25,464 nucleotides of DNA from UBA3076 sp964646435 (GCA_964646435.1 CAZYEJ010000030.1:1-25464); one strand, 5' to 3'. Numbered from the stretch's first letter, positions 6,948 through 16,677 are shown. Program-made: numbers and translations. Notes: a model not told the origin generated them from the sequence alone.

Positions 6948-9400
6948 TCCTCGTCCTGTTCAGCCAGCTTTGCCACTGCTGCCAGGTGGTCTCCTTTCTG
7001 AATCCGTATCAGGCGCACGCCCTGGGTAGATCGGCCGATTATGCGTACGTCCTGAACACCTATTCGAATGATATTCCCACTGGTACCGATCAGCATGACC
7101 TCGTCATGGCCGTTTACAAGGATTACACCTACTACAGAGCCTACCTTTTCTGTGGTCTTGATATTGATTACGCCCTTTCCACCCCTTGACTGCACACGGT
7201 ACTCGCTCACATGAGTCCGCTTTCCGTATCCGTTCTCAGTGACCGTAAACAGTGTATCCTGGGCTTCTGAGATTACTACCATTGCGACTACGCGGTCCCC
7301 TTTTGCGAGTTTAATGCCCCGTACACCTGCCGCAGTACGACCCATGGGTCTTACGTTGTCTTCCGGAAACCGGATACTGTGTCCGTGCCTGGTGCCAAGA
7401 AATATATCAGCCTGACCATCAGTAACGGCTGCTGCTATGATTTCGTCGCCCTCGCGTACTGTGGCCGCAATTATACCTGTCGGCCTGGGCCTTGAAAAGG
7501 CTTCAAGAGAGGTTTTTTTGACCACTCCGTTCTTTGTTGCCATAATCACAAAACGATCCGCTTCAAAGGTACGTACCGGCACGACAGCGGCAATATGCTC
7601 ATTGGCCTCCCTGTCAATCGGCAAAAGATTTATTAGGGCTTTGCCGCGGCTCATCCTGGATGCTTGTGGAATCTCATAGACCTTCAGCCAGTAAAGCCTC
7701 CCCAGATTGCTGAAGCAGAGGAAATAATCATGAGTGGAGGCCACAAATAGATCCGCAACAAAATCTTCCTGTTTTTTGGATAGCCCGGTGATACCCTTCC
7801 CGCCGCGTCTCTGGCTGTGATACAGGCTCAGAGGGTTACGTTTGATATAGCCAGTGTGTGATAATGTTACCACCATGTCCTCTTCAACTATCAGGTCTTC
7901 GATATTGATCTCTTCAGGGTCCCCTATTAACTCAGTGCGCCTGGGAATAGCGTATTCGTCCTTAAGGAGCCTGAGTTCTTTTTCAATAATTTCAAGGACC
8001 AGGGCATCACTTGCCAGGATTTCTTTATAGCTTTTGATATTGTTCAGGAGTTGCTGATAATCTTCCAGGATCTTTTTCCGCTCAAGGCCGGTCAGGCGCT
8101 GAAGTTTCATGTCGAGAATTGCCTGGGCCTGAATGGTCGTGAGTCCGAAATGTTCGATAAGTCCTGATCGGGCCTCTGTAGGTGTGCTCGATCCCCGAAT
8201 CAGGGCCACCACCTCGTCCAGATTGTCAAGCGCGATCTTAAGGCCCTCGAGTATATGGGCGCGCGCTTCGGCTTTCTTAAGCTCATATGTAGTGCGCCTG
8301 ATGATTACGATTTTTCTGTGCTGGAGGAAGTGGGCCAGGATCTCTTTGAGGTTGAGGAGTTCCGGTCTGTTATTGACTATGGCAAGAAGGATTATCCCAA
8401 AAGAGCTCCCCATGGCCGTGTGTTTATAGAGGTGGTTGAGGATCACCTGGGCGATCCCCTCTTTTTTCAGCTCTACTACGATCCTCATCCCATCCCGGTC
8501 GGATTCGTCCCGCACAGCATGGATCCCTTCAATTTTTTTATCCCGGGCAAGGTGGGCGATCTTTTCCACCAGCTTTGCCTTGTTGACCTGGTATGGGATC
8601 TGGTTAATAACTATGTGTTCCCGCTTGCCTTTGGCTTGCTGTTCCACTACTGCCCTGGCCCGCATTTTGATGATCCCGCGTCCTGTCTCATAGGCTGACT
8701 TGATGCCGCCTTTTCCACAAATAAAGCCAGCGGTTGGAAAGTCCGGCCCTGGAATATATTCCATAATATCGGCTACGGTCATGTTCGGGTTTTGTATAAG
8801 GGCGATCAGCGCATCCACTACCTCACCGAGATTGTGAGGAGGAATGTTGGTGGCCATTCCCACGGCTATACCGGACGAACCATTGATTAATAAATTAGGC
8901 ACTTTGGAGGGAAGCACCAAGGGTTCTTCAAGGGAGTTGTCGTAATTAGCGACAAAATCTACGGTTTCCTTGTCGATATCCGCCATGAGTTCATGGGCCA
9001 GTTTTGTTTGACGGATTTCGGTGTAACGCATGGCCGCAGGGGCATCTCCATCGACTGAGCCAAAATTTCCCTGGCCGTCGATAAGAGGATATCCCATGGA
9101 AAAGTCCTGGGCCATTCGAACTATGGTGTCGTAAACCGCCGTGTCTCCGTGGGGGTGATACTTACCGATGACATCGCCCACAATGCGGGCTGACTTCTTA
9201 TACGGTTTATTATAGTCGTTTCTCAGGTCCTGCATGGCAAAGAGGATGCGCCTATGAACCGGCTTGAGTCCATCTCGGACGTCGGGCAAGGCCCTTCCGA
9301 TTATCACGCTCATGGCATAATCGAGATAGGACTTCTTGAGCTCTTCGGCAATGCCGCACGACTTAGTGGCTTCGGAAAATAATTCTATCTGTTCCTGCAT
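6944..9400 (-). CDS. gyrA: DNA gyrase subunit A
   Basis: This is the DNA-cleaving and rejoining subunit of gyrase, which with GyrB introduces negative supercoils. The catalytic tyrosine is Tyr126 in AAMRYTEIR. The quinolone-resistance region reads GKYHPHGDTAVYD (79-91), with Thr at the position of E. coli Ser83 and the following Asp retained. The GyrA box QRRGGKG (530-536) separates it from ParC. Six beta-pinwheel repeats follow, including a second RGGKG-containing blade. The 818-residue length is normal for GyrA without a long acidic tail; the tail is short and ends in DEE. AGGAG lies about 9 bp before the ATG. It begins 57 bp after the nikR stop with no clear terminator between them. Confidence 0.97.
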   Translation of the reverse strand: MQEQIELFSEATKSCGIAEELKKSYLDYAMSVIIGRALPDVRDGLKPVHRRILFAMQDLRNDYNKPYKKSARIVGDVIGKYHPHGDTAVYDTIVRMAQDFSMGYPLIDGQGNFGSVDGDAPAAMRYTEIRQTKLAHELMADIDKETVDFVANYDNSLEEPLVLPSKVPNLLINGSSGIAVGMATNIPPHNLGEVVDALIALIQNPNMTVADIMEYIPGPDFPTAGFICGKGGIKSAYETGRGIIKMRARAVVEQQAKGKREHIVINQIPYQVNKAKLVEKIAHLARDKKIEGIHAVRDESDRDGMRIVVELKKEGIAQVILNHLYKHTAMGSSFGIILLAIVNNRPELLNLKEILAHFLQHRKIVIIRRTTYELKKAEARAHILEGLKIALDNLDEVVALIRGSSTPTEARSGLIEHFGLTTIQAQAILDMKLQRLTGLERKKILEDYQQLLNNIKSYKEILASDALVLEIIEKELRLLKDEYAIPRRTELIGDPEEINIEDLIVEEDMVVTLSHTGYIKRNPLSLYHSQRRGGKGITGLSKKQEDFVADLFVASTHDYFLCFSNLGRLYWLKVYEIPQASRMSRGKALINLLPIDREANEHIAAVVPVRTFEADRFVIMATKNGVVKKTSLEAFSRPRPTGIIAATVREGDEIIAAAVTDGQADIFLGTRHGHSIRFPEDNVRPMGRTAAGVRGIKLAKGDRVVAMVVISEAQDTLFTVTENGYGKRTHVSEYRVQSRGGKGVINIKTTEKVGSVVGVILVNGHDEVMLIGTSGNIIRIGVQDVRIIGRSTQGVRLIRIQKGDHLAAVAKLAEQDEE

Positions 9401-9457
9401 TTTCGCAGACTCCTGACTTGTAGTAGTCTTATTGTAAAGGAGGGGTCGATGTGATGT

Positions 9458-9901
9458 TTAACTGAGACTGATCCCTGTAGTGGTCATGGTAAGCTGGCAG
9501 TGTTTCACACCTTTAAGGGCTTTTAACTTGTGGGCTAAATTGCGTAGGACATCCGGTTCCCCACGGACAATAACTACCTCCAGACAGTTGTGATGATCCA
9601 GGTGAACATGCTGCGATACTATAACATAGTCTGGAAAATTGTGCTGAATATCAATAATTGAATCTACCAACTCCTTCTTGTGGTGGTCAAATACATAGGC
9701 GATAACGCCTACTACCTGTTGTCCTTCAAACTCTTTTTCCCATTCCTGCTCTATTAATTTTTCCCTTATGATGTCGCGAATGGCCTCTGACCTGTTGTTG
9801 TATTCCCGCTCTCTGATGTATTTATCAAAGGCACGAATCAGATCATGAGGAATAGAGACTCCGAATCTTGTTATTGACTTGTCTTCTTCTATTTTTTTCA
9901 T
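9458..9901 (-). CDS. nikR: Nickel-responsive transcriptional regulator NikR
   Basis: NikR is a tetrameric repressor that binds DNA when loaded with nickel. The N-terminal ribbon-helix-helix domain (about residues 8-50) starts with ITRFGVSIP and contains NNRSEAIRDIIRE. The C-terminal ACT-like domain carries all four expected nickel ligands: His87 (DIQHNF), His98 and His100 (SQHVH), and Cys106 (HNCLEV). Their spacing is that of E. coli NikR (76/87/89/95). The ATG at 9901 is used because AGGAA lies 6 bp upstream and the protein is then 147 residues, near the family norm. The longer frame to 9985 adds 28 residues that run into the promoter. No nickel transporter or hydrogenase gene is in the window, so its targets are elsewhere. 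Confidence 0.93.
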   Translation of the reverse strand: MKKIEEDKSITRFGVSIPHDLIRAFDKYIREREYNNRSEAIRDIIREKLIEQEWEKEFEGQQVVGVIAYVFDHHKKELVDSIIDIQHNFPDYVIVSQHVHLDHHNCLEVVIVRGEPDVLRNLAHKLKALKGVKHCQLTMTTTGISLS

Positions 9902-9967
9902 AGTATTCCTAAAAAATGGCTCATGGGTGATAAATACCTGTTTCCCCAATGACCAATAACCTATTTC

Positions 9968-9996
9968 AATAAACCATTGTGTCAATATATTGTCAA
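9968..9996 (-). promoter_or_regulatory. Candidate sigma-70-type promoter of nikR (and perhaps gyrA operon)
   Basis: On the minus strand TTGACA (9991-9996) is separated by 17 bp from TTTATT (9968-9973), placing the transcript start about 60 bases before the nikR ATG. The -35 box is the first copy of an 11-bp direct repeat, ATTGACAATAT/ATTGACACAAT, whose second TTGACA is at 9980-9985. The repeated half-site between the two promoter boxes could be an operator, possibly for NikR itself; this is inference. Confidence 0.5.
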
Positions 9997-10154
9997 TAAG
10001 TTAAGACTGTTACTGGCTGGTCAGCGGTCAATACGATGCGTTGGCCTGGAGTGCGTGAAAAGTCAGACGAGCGGATTTTGTGCAGTAGGGACAAGCTGTT
10101 GAACAGCAAAATAATCATATTGATAATCGGCATTTTTCACGACAAGTCAAAAGT

Positions 10155-10405
10155 AGTTTACACTTTGTTGGTCTTGTATTTTGGCAGTGAAATTTGAGAT
10201 TGGGAAGAATGGCTACCAACTTAAAGCGGGACAATTCGTAGGGTAGGCAGTGCCAACCATCAATAAGCAATCTGTGTAAATTGGTGGGCAGTGCCCACCC
10301 TACTGTAATTCCTTGAGATTACAAGGTGTCCCGCATTTCAAATTTTCAGTTTCGACATCGGCATTCAATTCAACAATACACGCTTTTTCGAAAAAAGTGT
10401 AAACT
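10155..10405. repeat. Nested degenerate inverted repeat, possible relic of a small mobile element
   Basis: Outer arms: AGTTTACACTTT at 10155-10166 is exactly complementary to 10394-10405. Middle arms: GCGGGACA at 10226-10233 pairs with TGTCCCGC at 10327-10334. Inner arms: 10238-10258 pairs with 10283-10303 at 18 of 21 positions. The right inner arm is also a 17-bp palindrome by itself (10283-10299, GGTGGGCA-G-TGCCCACC). No coding capacity lies between the arms. Confidence 0.6.
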
Positions 10406-10458
10406 GGTGAGTGAAGGATGCCTGATAATCCTTATCTTTATTATGTTATATTGTAAGC

Positions 10459-10488
10459 GTTCACGGGTTCAGAGGTTCACGGTTCAAC
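10459..10488. repeat. GTTCA-type tandem repeat, period 7-8 bp
   Basis: Four consecutive units begin with GTTCA: 10459-10466, 10467-10474, 10475-10481 and 10482-10488. Spacing changes from 8 to 7 bp. It lies about 90 bp beyond the pilY1 stop. It resembles the other heptamer repeats of this window in period but not in sequence. Confidence 0.55.
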
Positions 10489-10574
10489 AGTCTTATATTA
10501 GTGTTCCTGCCAGGAAACTTTTCCAAGATTTCAATCACGGACAAATTGCAATCAAAGCGGCATCTGCACCTAAT

Positions 10575-13500
10575 TTAGTTGCATCCATCCTTCCAGGAAG
10601 AAACTCCGCTCTTTGTTATGCCAGGACTGATCTGTTTAACCGGGAATATAGCTCCTGTACTGGTCTGGATAAACAGCTTCGGGGCATCTCCCTTGCCTAC
10701 ATGGATATTCGGAGTAATGGAAAGCCCTTGCCCTAAGCTCAATTTCTTCAATACCTGCTGTGGTCCTGTTCCGCCATCTGTGCCTATTACCGATTCATAA
10801 TAAGCGGTTCCCGTCAAATAATAGAGGGCATAAAGGTAACTTTCACCTTCAAAATCACAGATGTCCTCAGGCGGGATATAGGTGGTAAAGGCAAGGATAT
10901 CGCCCAACAAAGTAGCCTGGCCTAGATTTCTCTCTTTAGGTTCTGAAAAGTTCAGGTACCAGCCACTCGTTCCATTCGTTTCATTCTCTATTTCATTTAC
11001 TAAATCGTCCCAATCCGTGACACCAGCGACACCAGTCATTGTCTTGTCTGTGGATACCTCGGCATTACTGACATCCAACAATTCAACACGGGATACCGTA
11101 GCCCAGGTCATGTTGCCGTCTCCATCAACAGGTTCCTTGATTCCATAATAGGCCTGTTGATCCGTATTGTTGCCATCAGCTAGTACAAAGAATCGTCCGG
11201 TGCCAAAGTATATCCATTTATTTCCCAAGGGATCTATAGCGACACTTGGGGCGGTTGTTATCGGCTGGCCATTTTCAATACCGGTTAAATCTATTAGGAT
11301 GCTGTCTCCATCCCAGTTTGAGGTCGTCAAATCGTTCTTAATAACCACACGCCGCAGCTTGCCTCCCCAGCCGTTTGTCGAGTCGCCTGAGACGGTTCCG
11401 CAATATAGGGCATCGGCATTATAATCCAGATCATAATCGACTGTTATGGGATCTGAAATAAAAGAATTGGAGTCCAACTCCTGAAAGATATTTGAGCCTG
11501 AAACAAGACTTCCGGTATTATCAAGGGTCATTAATTGTTGATTTGTAACCAGCGCAACAAGGTCAATTGCATAGAGTTTGGCGGATTGCTTGCTGTCTGC
11601 ATCGTTCAGGGCCGCAAAATCAGCCGTTCCATCCGCCGCCGCCGGGCCTGAACCTACAACAAGGTACCAGTCGTTTGCGTGAATGCCATCTGAGTCCTTG
11701 TCTTTCATGGGAATGACGCCAGGATAGCAGATAGTATAACCCAGATTGTCAAAGGTGATTTCAGCCAACAGTGTTGGCGGTGATTCGGGGTCGGTAATAT
11801 CAAGGATAAAATAGGCGGAACTCATGGTCCGATCAGTTGCGTTACAACTGCCATTCTTATCCATATCCGCGTCAATTTCACCGCCTCCAAACCTCATGCC
11901 GCCGACCAAAATCGTGCCCCACCCTTCAGGATGTGTGCTGTTATCATCAAACACCTTGGCGTCAAATATCCTTGGTTTCAGATCACAATAATAGACATGG
12001 GCGTAGTCTGGCTCAGTAAGCCAGTAGAGGTGCGGAAGCAGATTATACGGCACATAAGCCCACAACTCGGCGCCCAAGTCAAACTTAGTAAAGCTAGTAT
12101 CATTATCGCCATTAGAATTTAATGGTTGGGTCCGAAACTTCTTCTCTTCTTGATCATAAAAACCTGCATTAAAGGCATGAAACATTCCGTCATTTCCGCC
12201 CACATAGACCACGCCCCTTCTGTGCATATATTTGTCGTAGAACATGCCGTATGATGCATCCTTGTAAAGCAAATGATAGTTTTCCGACGGCCTTCCAACG
12301 AAAGTAGGAGTGGAATAGACAATATCTCCCAGTCTCCATGTCTCTACAGTGCCGTCTTCGTCATAATCGACCTTTCTATTTCTAAAGGCCGGAATGGCGT
12401 AAGATGGGCTGGTCGTTGAGGTATAGAGTCCTTGATCTTTACCTCTTATATAGTTGATCACCCTCTGGGTCTGGTACTGCAAAAAGTCATTAAAATTGCC
12501 GTCTGATCGAATGGTCCCGATTTCCGCCGGCTCATCGCTAAATGAAGGATAAAGCGTAAGATAGGGATATATCTCTGATGTATCGGTAAGGTCGGGTACA
12601 GATGGAAGACTTGAGCATGAAAACGGAATTACTTCTCCACTGTCAGCTATCATGTCTTGATCTGTGTCAATAAAGGTAAAAATATATCTCTTGTGGTCAG
12701 TAGAATCATAGGTCCTTTGATCTACAATATCCGCATCAGATATCTCATTTAACCACCCATTTGAGGACCATAGATAACGGATATCCAATATGCCTCCAGT
12801 CTCGTCAGGGGTCTCCTCATCACCGCTGATTTGTGAATCGCCGTCATCATCACCATATTTATATGCAGTCGTCCCATCGAAGACGATTATCTTATCAGTT
12901 GTCAAATCGAGCTGTTTATTGCCGTTGGTGTCCTCCCTCATATTGCCATATGCATCGACCACGAGGGCATGGACCTCGCCGGCCCATGTGGTAATATTCC
13001 CCAAAGGGCCTTTATATTCAGGAAAGAATATCGACTGATATATAGCACCCTCTCCTGATCGTGAATTTGAAATAACCGATGCAGCAGTGCCGGATGATGT
13101 CCTGCGCAATATATCGGCAAATGACTTGTTGAGTTGTTCTTCAAGCCTCAGAGGATTGGTTACATAAAAGTAGGTATCCGGCACGCCATCCATGTCCTTA
13201 TCCCATTCATTGTCCAAGTCCGGCTTATCATTGTCGTTTCTATCCTCAAATCCTCCCCATTTGGCCGCATACCAAAGGGGGTTTTTCAGTAATGTGGCGG
13301 CAGGATTCTCTCCTACGGTAAAGGTCCTTTTGGTTATGAGTGGCAGGGCATTGTTGTCATTCCATGTCTCTCCAGGCCCCTGCCCTGGAGGTGTATCCAG
13401 GAAATAGTCAGGGTCAATGGCAGGATTATTACCGTAAGGAGGATTTGCAGTATCAAAGTCCCTCACTTCCAGATAAGTGCCGTCCGCCGTGGTGCCTGAG

Positions 13501-15977
13501 ATAATGTAGCCTATATGCTGGGCGATAGACCCGGCCGCATAGGTAGAGTTAAGGATTATCTCAACAGAATTTCCGTTCACCCAGTATTCATACTCGACAA
13601 TGGCATCCATGTCGTGGTCAGCGCCCTGTTCCACGTCTTCAAAATTTATCCTGAATTTTCCATGAGTTGGAGTAATTGTTTCCACGTAGAAATCCACAAT
13701 GGTATTTGTGGGCTGGAAATCCCCTTGAGTAGCGGAAATGCTGTAGCCGCCGACGGATTTGCCAAACGGGACCAGTGTTATGCTGCCGTCCCCGACAGGG
13801 ATATTAATTTTTGGTAGAGGAGAGGCCAGGCCAACGGCATAGGTATTTACATTTTGGCTACTGTTTGCATCGCTCATATCTTCTGTCTGTCCAAAATAGG
13901 CAACACTGGCCGCATAATAGCTTCCCTGCTTAGTAGGCTCCTCAGGACAGAGGCCGCGAATACCTCCAAAACCTGTCACGGTTTTTTCAGTACAGGCGCC
14001 ATTATATGCCGAATCACTTTGGCCGATAAAATGCGAACCGGCGTCACCCTCGTCGGTGCATATTGTGTCCGCACGGTTTTCAACATCCAGGCCACTCAAA
14101 TCGCCCGTGAAAGAGCCGAAATAGCTACCGGGCAACTGGTCTGAATCATAGGTGGGATTTATATCGGACAGGACGAGCATAAATGGCTTGGCGCAGTAGT
14201 CAAAACCGCTAACGGCATCATAGGGATCTTGCCAGGTCGGTAGCGGCAGACCCAGGCTACTGTCGTCATTAGCTCCTGCATAAGTAAAATCACTAGTAGG
14301 CGCTGCCTTGCCAGCAAAATACCTCAGCCCTTCATACATCATCTCCCCAATTGGATTACCCCACATGCGGCATTCCCCTTCATTGATTGGCCTGGTGGCT
14401 ACCCAGCCGCAGTTTTGATTGTAGGAATGGCTGCCATAATCAAAGCCTACAATCCTTAAGTCATCAATAGTCTTGATAATGCCGTTTGTTAAGGTAAACT
14501 GTCCTGTATCTGGGACAATTTCATCCGTAATTGAGCCTATATTTTTTCTCAACACACCTCCGGATGTATTCTTTGTATATGATCCTGTTATAAGGCCGAA
14601 ATACATCCTGTCTGACTCGCCGTGTCTCTGGAGGATGCCGATTGGCTTATAAACTCCAGAGGGATACAGCTTGCAGTTGCTCTCAAGCATTGATGGGTTG
14701 GCTACTTTTATTCTTACGACATAATCGGTAATGGTCGAGGCAGGTGCTTGAAGGGTGTAGACTGTTTGGGTAATGTTTTGGTCCAGACCGGACCGCTCAC
14801 CATCAAGTAACAAATAGTAAGGGACAATTTCCCAGCCTCCGGTATGGTTGTTGCTGTCCGGGCCATTCCAATATAGATAGTAGTTATCACCACCCGATGC
14901 CTCTTCGTGGCGGAATTCGATCGTGTGCTCTCCCTGAGTTAAACTAATGCTTCCACTATAAGTGGTACAATTACATTTTCCATGGCCGTCATACCAGCCA
15001 GCCACAACTGTACCGTCTATGATAACCTCCACGGCATCGTCACCATCTACTGCAAATTCATAGTCTCCAGCGTACCTGATATGGATTTTGCCATCAAATA
15101 TGGTGAGATAATCGTCGTCATTCCCGAAAGGATTACCGGACCCGTTAATTTCGCCATTGAGAAGTTGAGAACCCTGAAGGTTGGCAGGGACCGCATAGTT
15201 CAAGACCAGACTTTCATATTCACTGTGATTGGCAGGATGACCTGGGTGCCCTCCGCTGCCTGTTTCCAGGGAATTGTCGCAGACAGGCCGTTCTTTGGAT
15301 ACCCATTCCCAGATGCGATGGCTGTTATTCGGAAGCACCCTCAATAACGGATCTCCATTGTCAGAAAGGGTGGTTGATGCAAAAAGATGCCGTGTTCCAC
15401 TCGTGGGAAGATCAAGGGGGGTATATTCACTTATATCATATCCATCTCTTCCTATGCTTTCGTATCCCTTGCCCCAACTATGGGCGTCTTGCGGCACATA
15501 AACCCTTTGCAGAACAGTTTCAGTCGCTGTATCTGTTGACCTGTATCCCCCATACAAGACCTTTCTAAGGCAATCCATCCTGGACATGGTGAGATAATTG
15601 AGGAAATCACCGCTCCATTCACCGGCTGCCGAGCACTTCTTGTTAGTTGTAGTGGCTGAAGGCTCAAACCGGCTATTACCGCTATTGTAAGTATAGCACT
15701 TGTACGAGTCAAAATATCCATAATAGTCGATATCCGGCTTGTACCCCACATCCAACTCACCATCACCATTCAGATCCGATGCATCGTTATATGCCTCATA
15801 GTATAATTTATGATTTTTGCCCATTACCAGCATTACGAGAGGGGGAACCCCCGCAGTCACAAATGGCGGCACCGCCTCATATTGACTGGCTGTGGCTGCA
15901 AAGGAAAAGGTTGCATTACCAAATAGACTAGATAAACACAAAAAACCTGATATAATGAATAATATGAGCCTTTTCAT
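10575..15977 (-). CDS. pilY1: PilY1-family type IV pilus tip/assembly protein with an added PA14-like domain
   Basis: PilY1 proteins are large exported factors that prime pilus assembly, sit at the pilus tip and mediate adhesion. A signal peptide fills about residues 1-28. The N-terminal region has the family pattern YNDASDLNGDGELD and FLNYLTMSRMDCLRKVLYGG (125-144). Residues about 285-385 look like a PA14 domain (IRYAGDYEFAVDGDDAVEVIIDG, later GEHTIEFRHEEASG and YYLYWNGP). Asp-rich, calcium-type loops lie near 905-935 (DMDGVPD). A PilY1 beta-propeller follows from about 1215 (GRPSENYHLL, VYVGGNDGMFHAFNAG). At 1800 residues it is much longer than the roughly 1160 of Pseudomonas PilY1. It starts 73 bp after pilX, so it is probably the last gene of the minor-pilin unit. 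The ribosome site (GAGGT, about 12 bp upstream) is weak. Confidence 0.9.
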   Translation of the reverse strand: MKRLILFIISGFLCLSSLFGNATFSFAATASQYEAVPPFVTAGVPPLVMLVMGKNHKLYYEAYNDASDLNGDGELDVGYKPDIDYYGYFDSYKCYTYNSGNSRFEPSATTTNKKCSAAGEWSGDFLNYLTMSRMDCLRKVLYGGYRSTDTATETVLQRVYVPQDAHSWGKGYESIGRDGYDISEYTPLDLPTSGTRHLFASTTLSDNGDPLLRVLPNNSHRIWEWVSKERPVCDNSLETGSGGHPGHPANHSEYESLVLNYAVPANLQGSQLLNGEINGSGNPFGNDDDYLTIFDGKIHIRYAGDYEFAVDGDDAVEVIIDGTVVAGWYDGHGKCNCTTYSGSISLTQGEHTIEFRHEEASGGDNYYLYWNGPDSNNHTGGWEIVPYYLLLDGERSGLDQNITQTVYTLQAPASTITDYVVRIKVANPSMLESNCKLYPSGVYKPIGILQRHGESDRMYFGLITGSYTKNTSGGVLRKNIGSITDEIVPDTGQFTLTNGIIKTIDDLRIVGFDYGSHSYNQNCGWVATRPINEGECRMWGNPIGEMMYEGLRYFAGKAAPTSDFTYAGANDDSSLGLPLPTWQDPYDAVSGFDYCAKPFMLVLSDINPTYDSDQLPGSYFGSFTGDLSGLDVENRADTICTDEGDAGSHFIGQSDSAYNGACTEKTVTGFGGIRGLCPEEPTKQGSYYAASVAYFGQTEDMSDANSSQNVNTYAVGLASPLPKINIPVGDGSITLVPFGKSVGGYSISATQGDFQPTNTIVDFYVETITPTHGKFRINFEDVEQGADHDMDAIVEYEYWVNGNSVEIILNSTYAAGSIAQHIGYIISGTTADGTYLEVRDFDTANPPYGNNPAIDPDYFLDTPPGQGPGETWNDNNALPLITKRTFTVGENPAATLLKNPLWYAAKWGGFEDRNDNDKPDLDNEWDKDMDGVPDTYFYVTNPLRLEEQLNKSFADILRRTSSGTAASVISNSRSGEGAIYQSIFFPEYKGPLGNITTWAGEVHALVVDAYGNMREDTNGNKQLDLTTDKIIVFDGTTAYKYGDDDGDSQISGDEETPDETGGILDIRYLWSSNGWLNEISDADIVDQRTYDSTDHKRYIFTFIDTDQDMIADSGEVIPFSCSSLPSVPDLTDTSEIYPYLTLYPSFSDEPAEIGTIRSDGNFNDFLQYQTQRVINYIRGKDQGLYTSTTSPSYAIPAFRNRKVDYDEDGTVETWRLGDIVYSTPTFVGRPSENYHLLYKDASYGMFYDKYMHRRGVVYVGGNDGMFHAFNAGFYDQEEKKFRTQPLNSNGDNDTSFTKFDLGAELWAYVPYNLLPHLYWLTEPDYAHVYYCDLKPRIFDAKVFDDNSTHPEGWGTILVGGMRFGGGEIDADMDKNGSCNATDRTMSSAYFILDITDPESPPTLLAEITFDNLGYTICYPGVIPMKDKDSDGIHANDWYLVVGSGPAAADGTADFAALNDADSKQSAKLYAIDLVALVTNQQLMTLDNTGSLVSGSNIFQELDSNSFISDPITVDYDLDYNADALYCGTVSGDSTNGWGGKLRRVVIKNDLTTSNWDGDSILIDLTGIENGQPITTAPSVAIDPLGNKWIYFGTGRFFVLADGNNTDQQAYYGIKEPVDGDGNMTWATVSRVELLDVSNAEVSTDKTMTGVAGVTDWDDLVNEIENETNGTSGWYLNFSEPKERNLGQATLLGDILAFTTYIPPEDICDFEGESYLYALYYLTGTAYYESVIGTDGGTGPQQVLKKLSLGQGLSITPNIHVGKGDAPKLFIQTSTGAIFPVKQISPGITKSGVSSWKDGCN

Positions 15978-16050
15978 AATATTAATTTACCTCTATTTTA
16001 TAATACAAATTAAGCAAATTCTATACTAAGATACTGATACAATAATACTC

Positions 16051-16647
16051 TCAATAAATACAAACACCTTCCTGACCGATTACATGTCTATATTGAATCG
16101 CAATGCATGACTCGCAACTGGCCTGTCCTCTGCGCTGAGAGCATAAATCATAAACAATGTGCCCGCCTCCAGTGGCAGCAGCTTTTCCTTTTCCCTCATA
16201 TCCGGCTGCCATCTGAATTGCAGTACCAGTTGATAATTCGGTAACGCCATATAGTTTTATATTTGTGTGTGGGTCTGTGCTTGTGGCGTTGGCTGGCATA
16301 TAGATATCTCTATTAGAATCAGATGGATATGAACAGGTAGTAGCATTGTTTTCATTTTTCCAGAAATCTTTTTTTTCAATTCCTATATTACCTATATCTA
16401 TCGGTTCCTTTTTGAACCCAGTTGGACAGGCAATATTTTGTTCTAAGAGTTCACGCCCAACTTCAGTTCCACCTTCTGCCTGATGAAACGCCATTTTATG
16501 TACCTTATCATTCCCTGATATAAGGATCTCTATTGTGCTTGTATTGGTGGCTGCTATTCCTATAATGGTAAGAAGGAGCAAAATTAATATCGAGATTAGT
16601 AGAGTAGAACCTTTTTCATTGCTTCTGATATAAAATATATATTTCAT
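16051..16647 (-). CDS. pilX: PilX-like minor pseudopilin
   Basis: A PilX-type minor pilin probably sits in the tip complex with PilV, PilW and PilY1. The N-terminus, a short basic leader ending EKG followed by STLLISILILLLLTIIGIAATNTSTIE, matches the PilX N-terminal pattern, which lacks the usual Phe1/Glu5 pair. The globular part (about 55-198) has seven cysteines; the pair near the end (QASCESC) and another close to the C-terminus suggest disulfides in the periplasm. The ATG at 16647 is chosen, with AAGGA about 11 bp upstream; a TTG at 16668 is possible. It lies 30 bp after pilV and 73 bp before pilY1. Sequence conservation outside the N-terminus cannot be judged, so the name rests on N-terminus and position. 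Confidence 0.8.
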   Translation of the reverse strand: MKYIFYIRSNEKGSTLLISILILLLLTIIGIAATNTSTIEILISGNDKVHKMAFHQAEGGTEVGRELLEQNIACPTGFKKEPIDIGNIGIEKKDFWKNENNATTCSYPSDSNRDIYMPANATSTDPHTNIKLYGVTELSTGTAIQMAAGYEGKGKAAATGGGHIVYDLCSQRRGQASCESCIAIQYRHVIGQEGVCIY

Positions 16648-16677
16648 AGAATTAATATCCTTTCTCAAAAGCCATCT

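Larger units (their letters stand above)
9997..10574. other. Gene-free stretch between nikR and pilY1
   Basis: No credible gene is seen in these roughly 580 bp. Short open frames here have no family features. The stretch contains a nested palindrome (10155-10405) and a GTTCA-type tandem repeat (10459-10488), both listed separately. The rest is featureless. No clear terminator follows pilY1. Confidence 0.6.

Noticed and set aside
8255..8698. Plus-strand 147-codon open frame inside gyrA
   Set aside because: Antisense to a conserved part of GyrA; its composition is explained by the opposite strand.
9137..9166. Fluoroquinolone-resistance change in GyrA
   Set aside because: Thr87 stands at the E. 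coli Ser83 position, but Thr is a natural residue there in many bacteria, and the adjacent acidic residue is intact.
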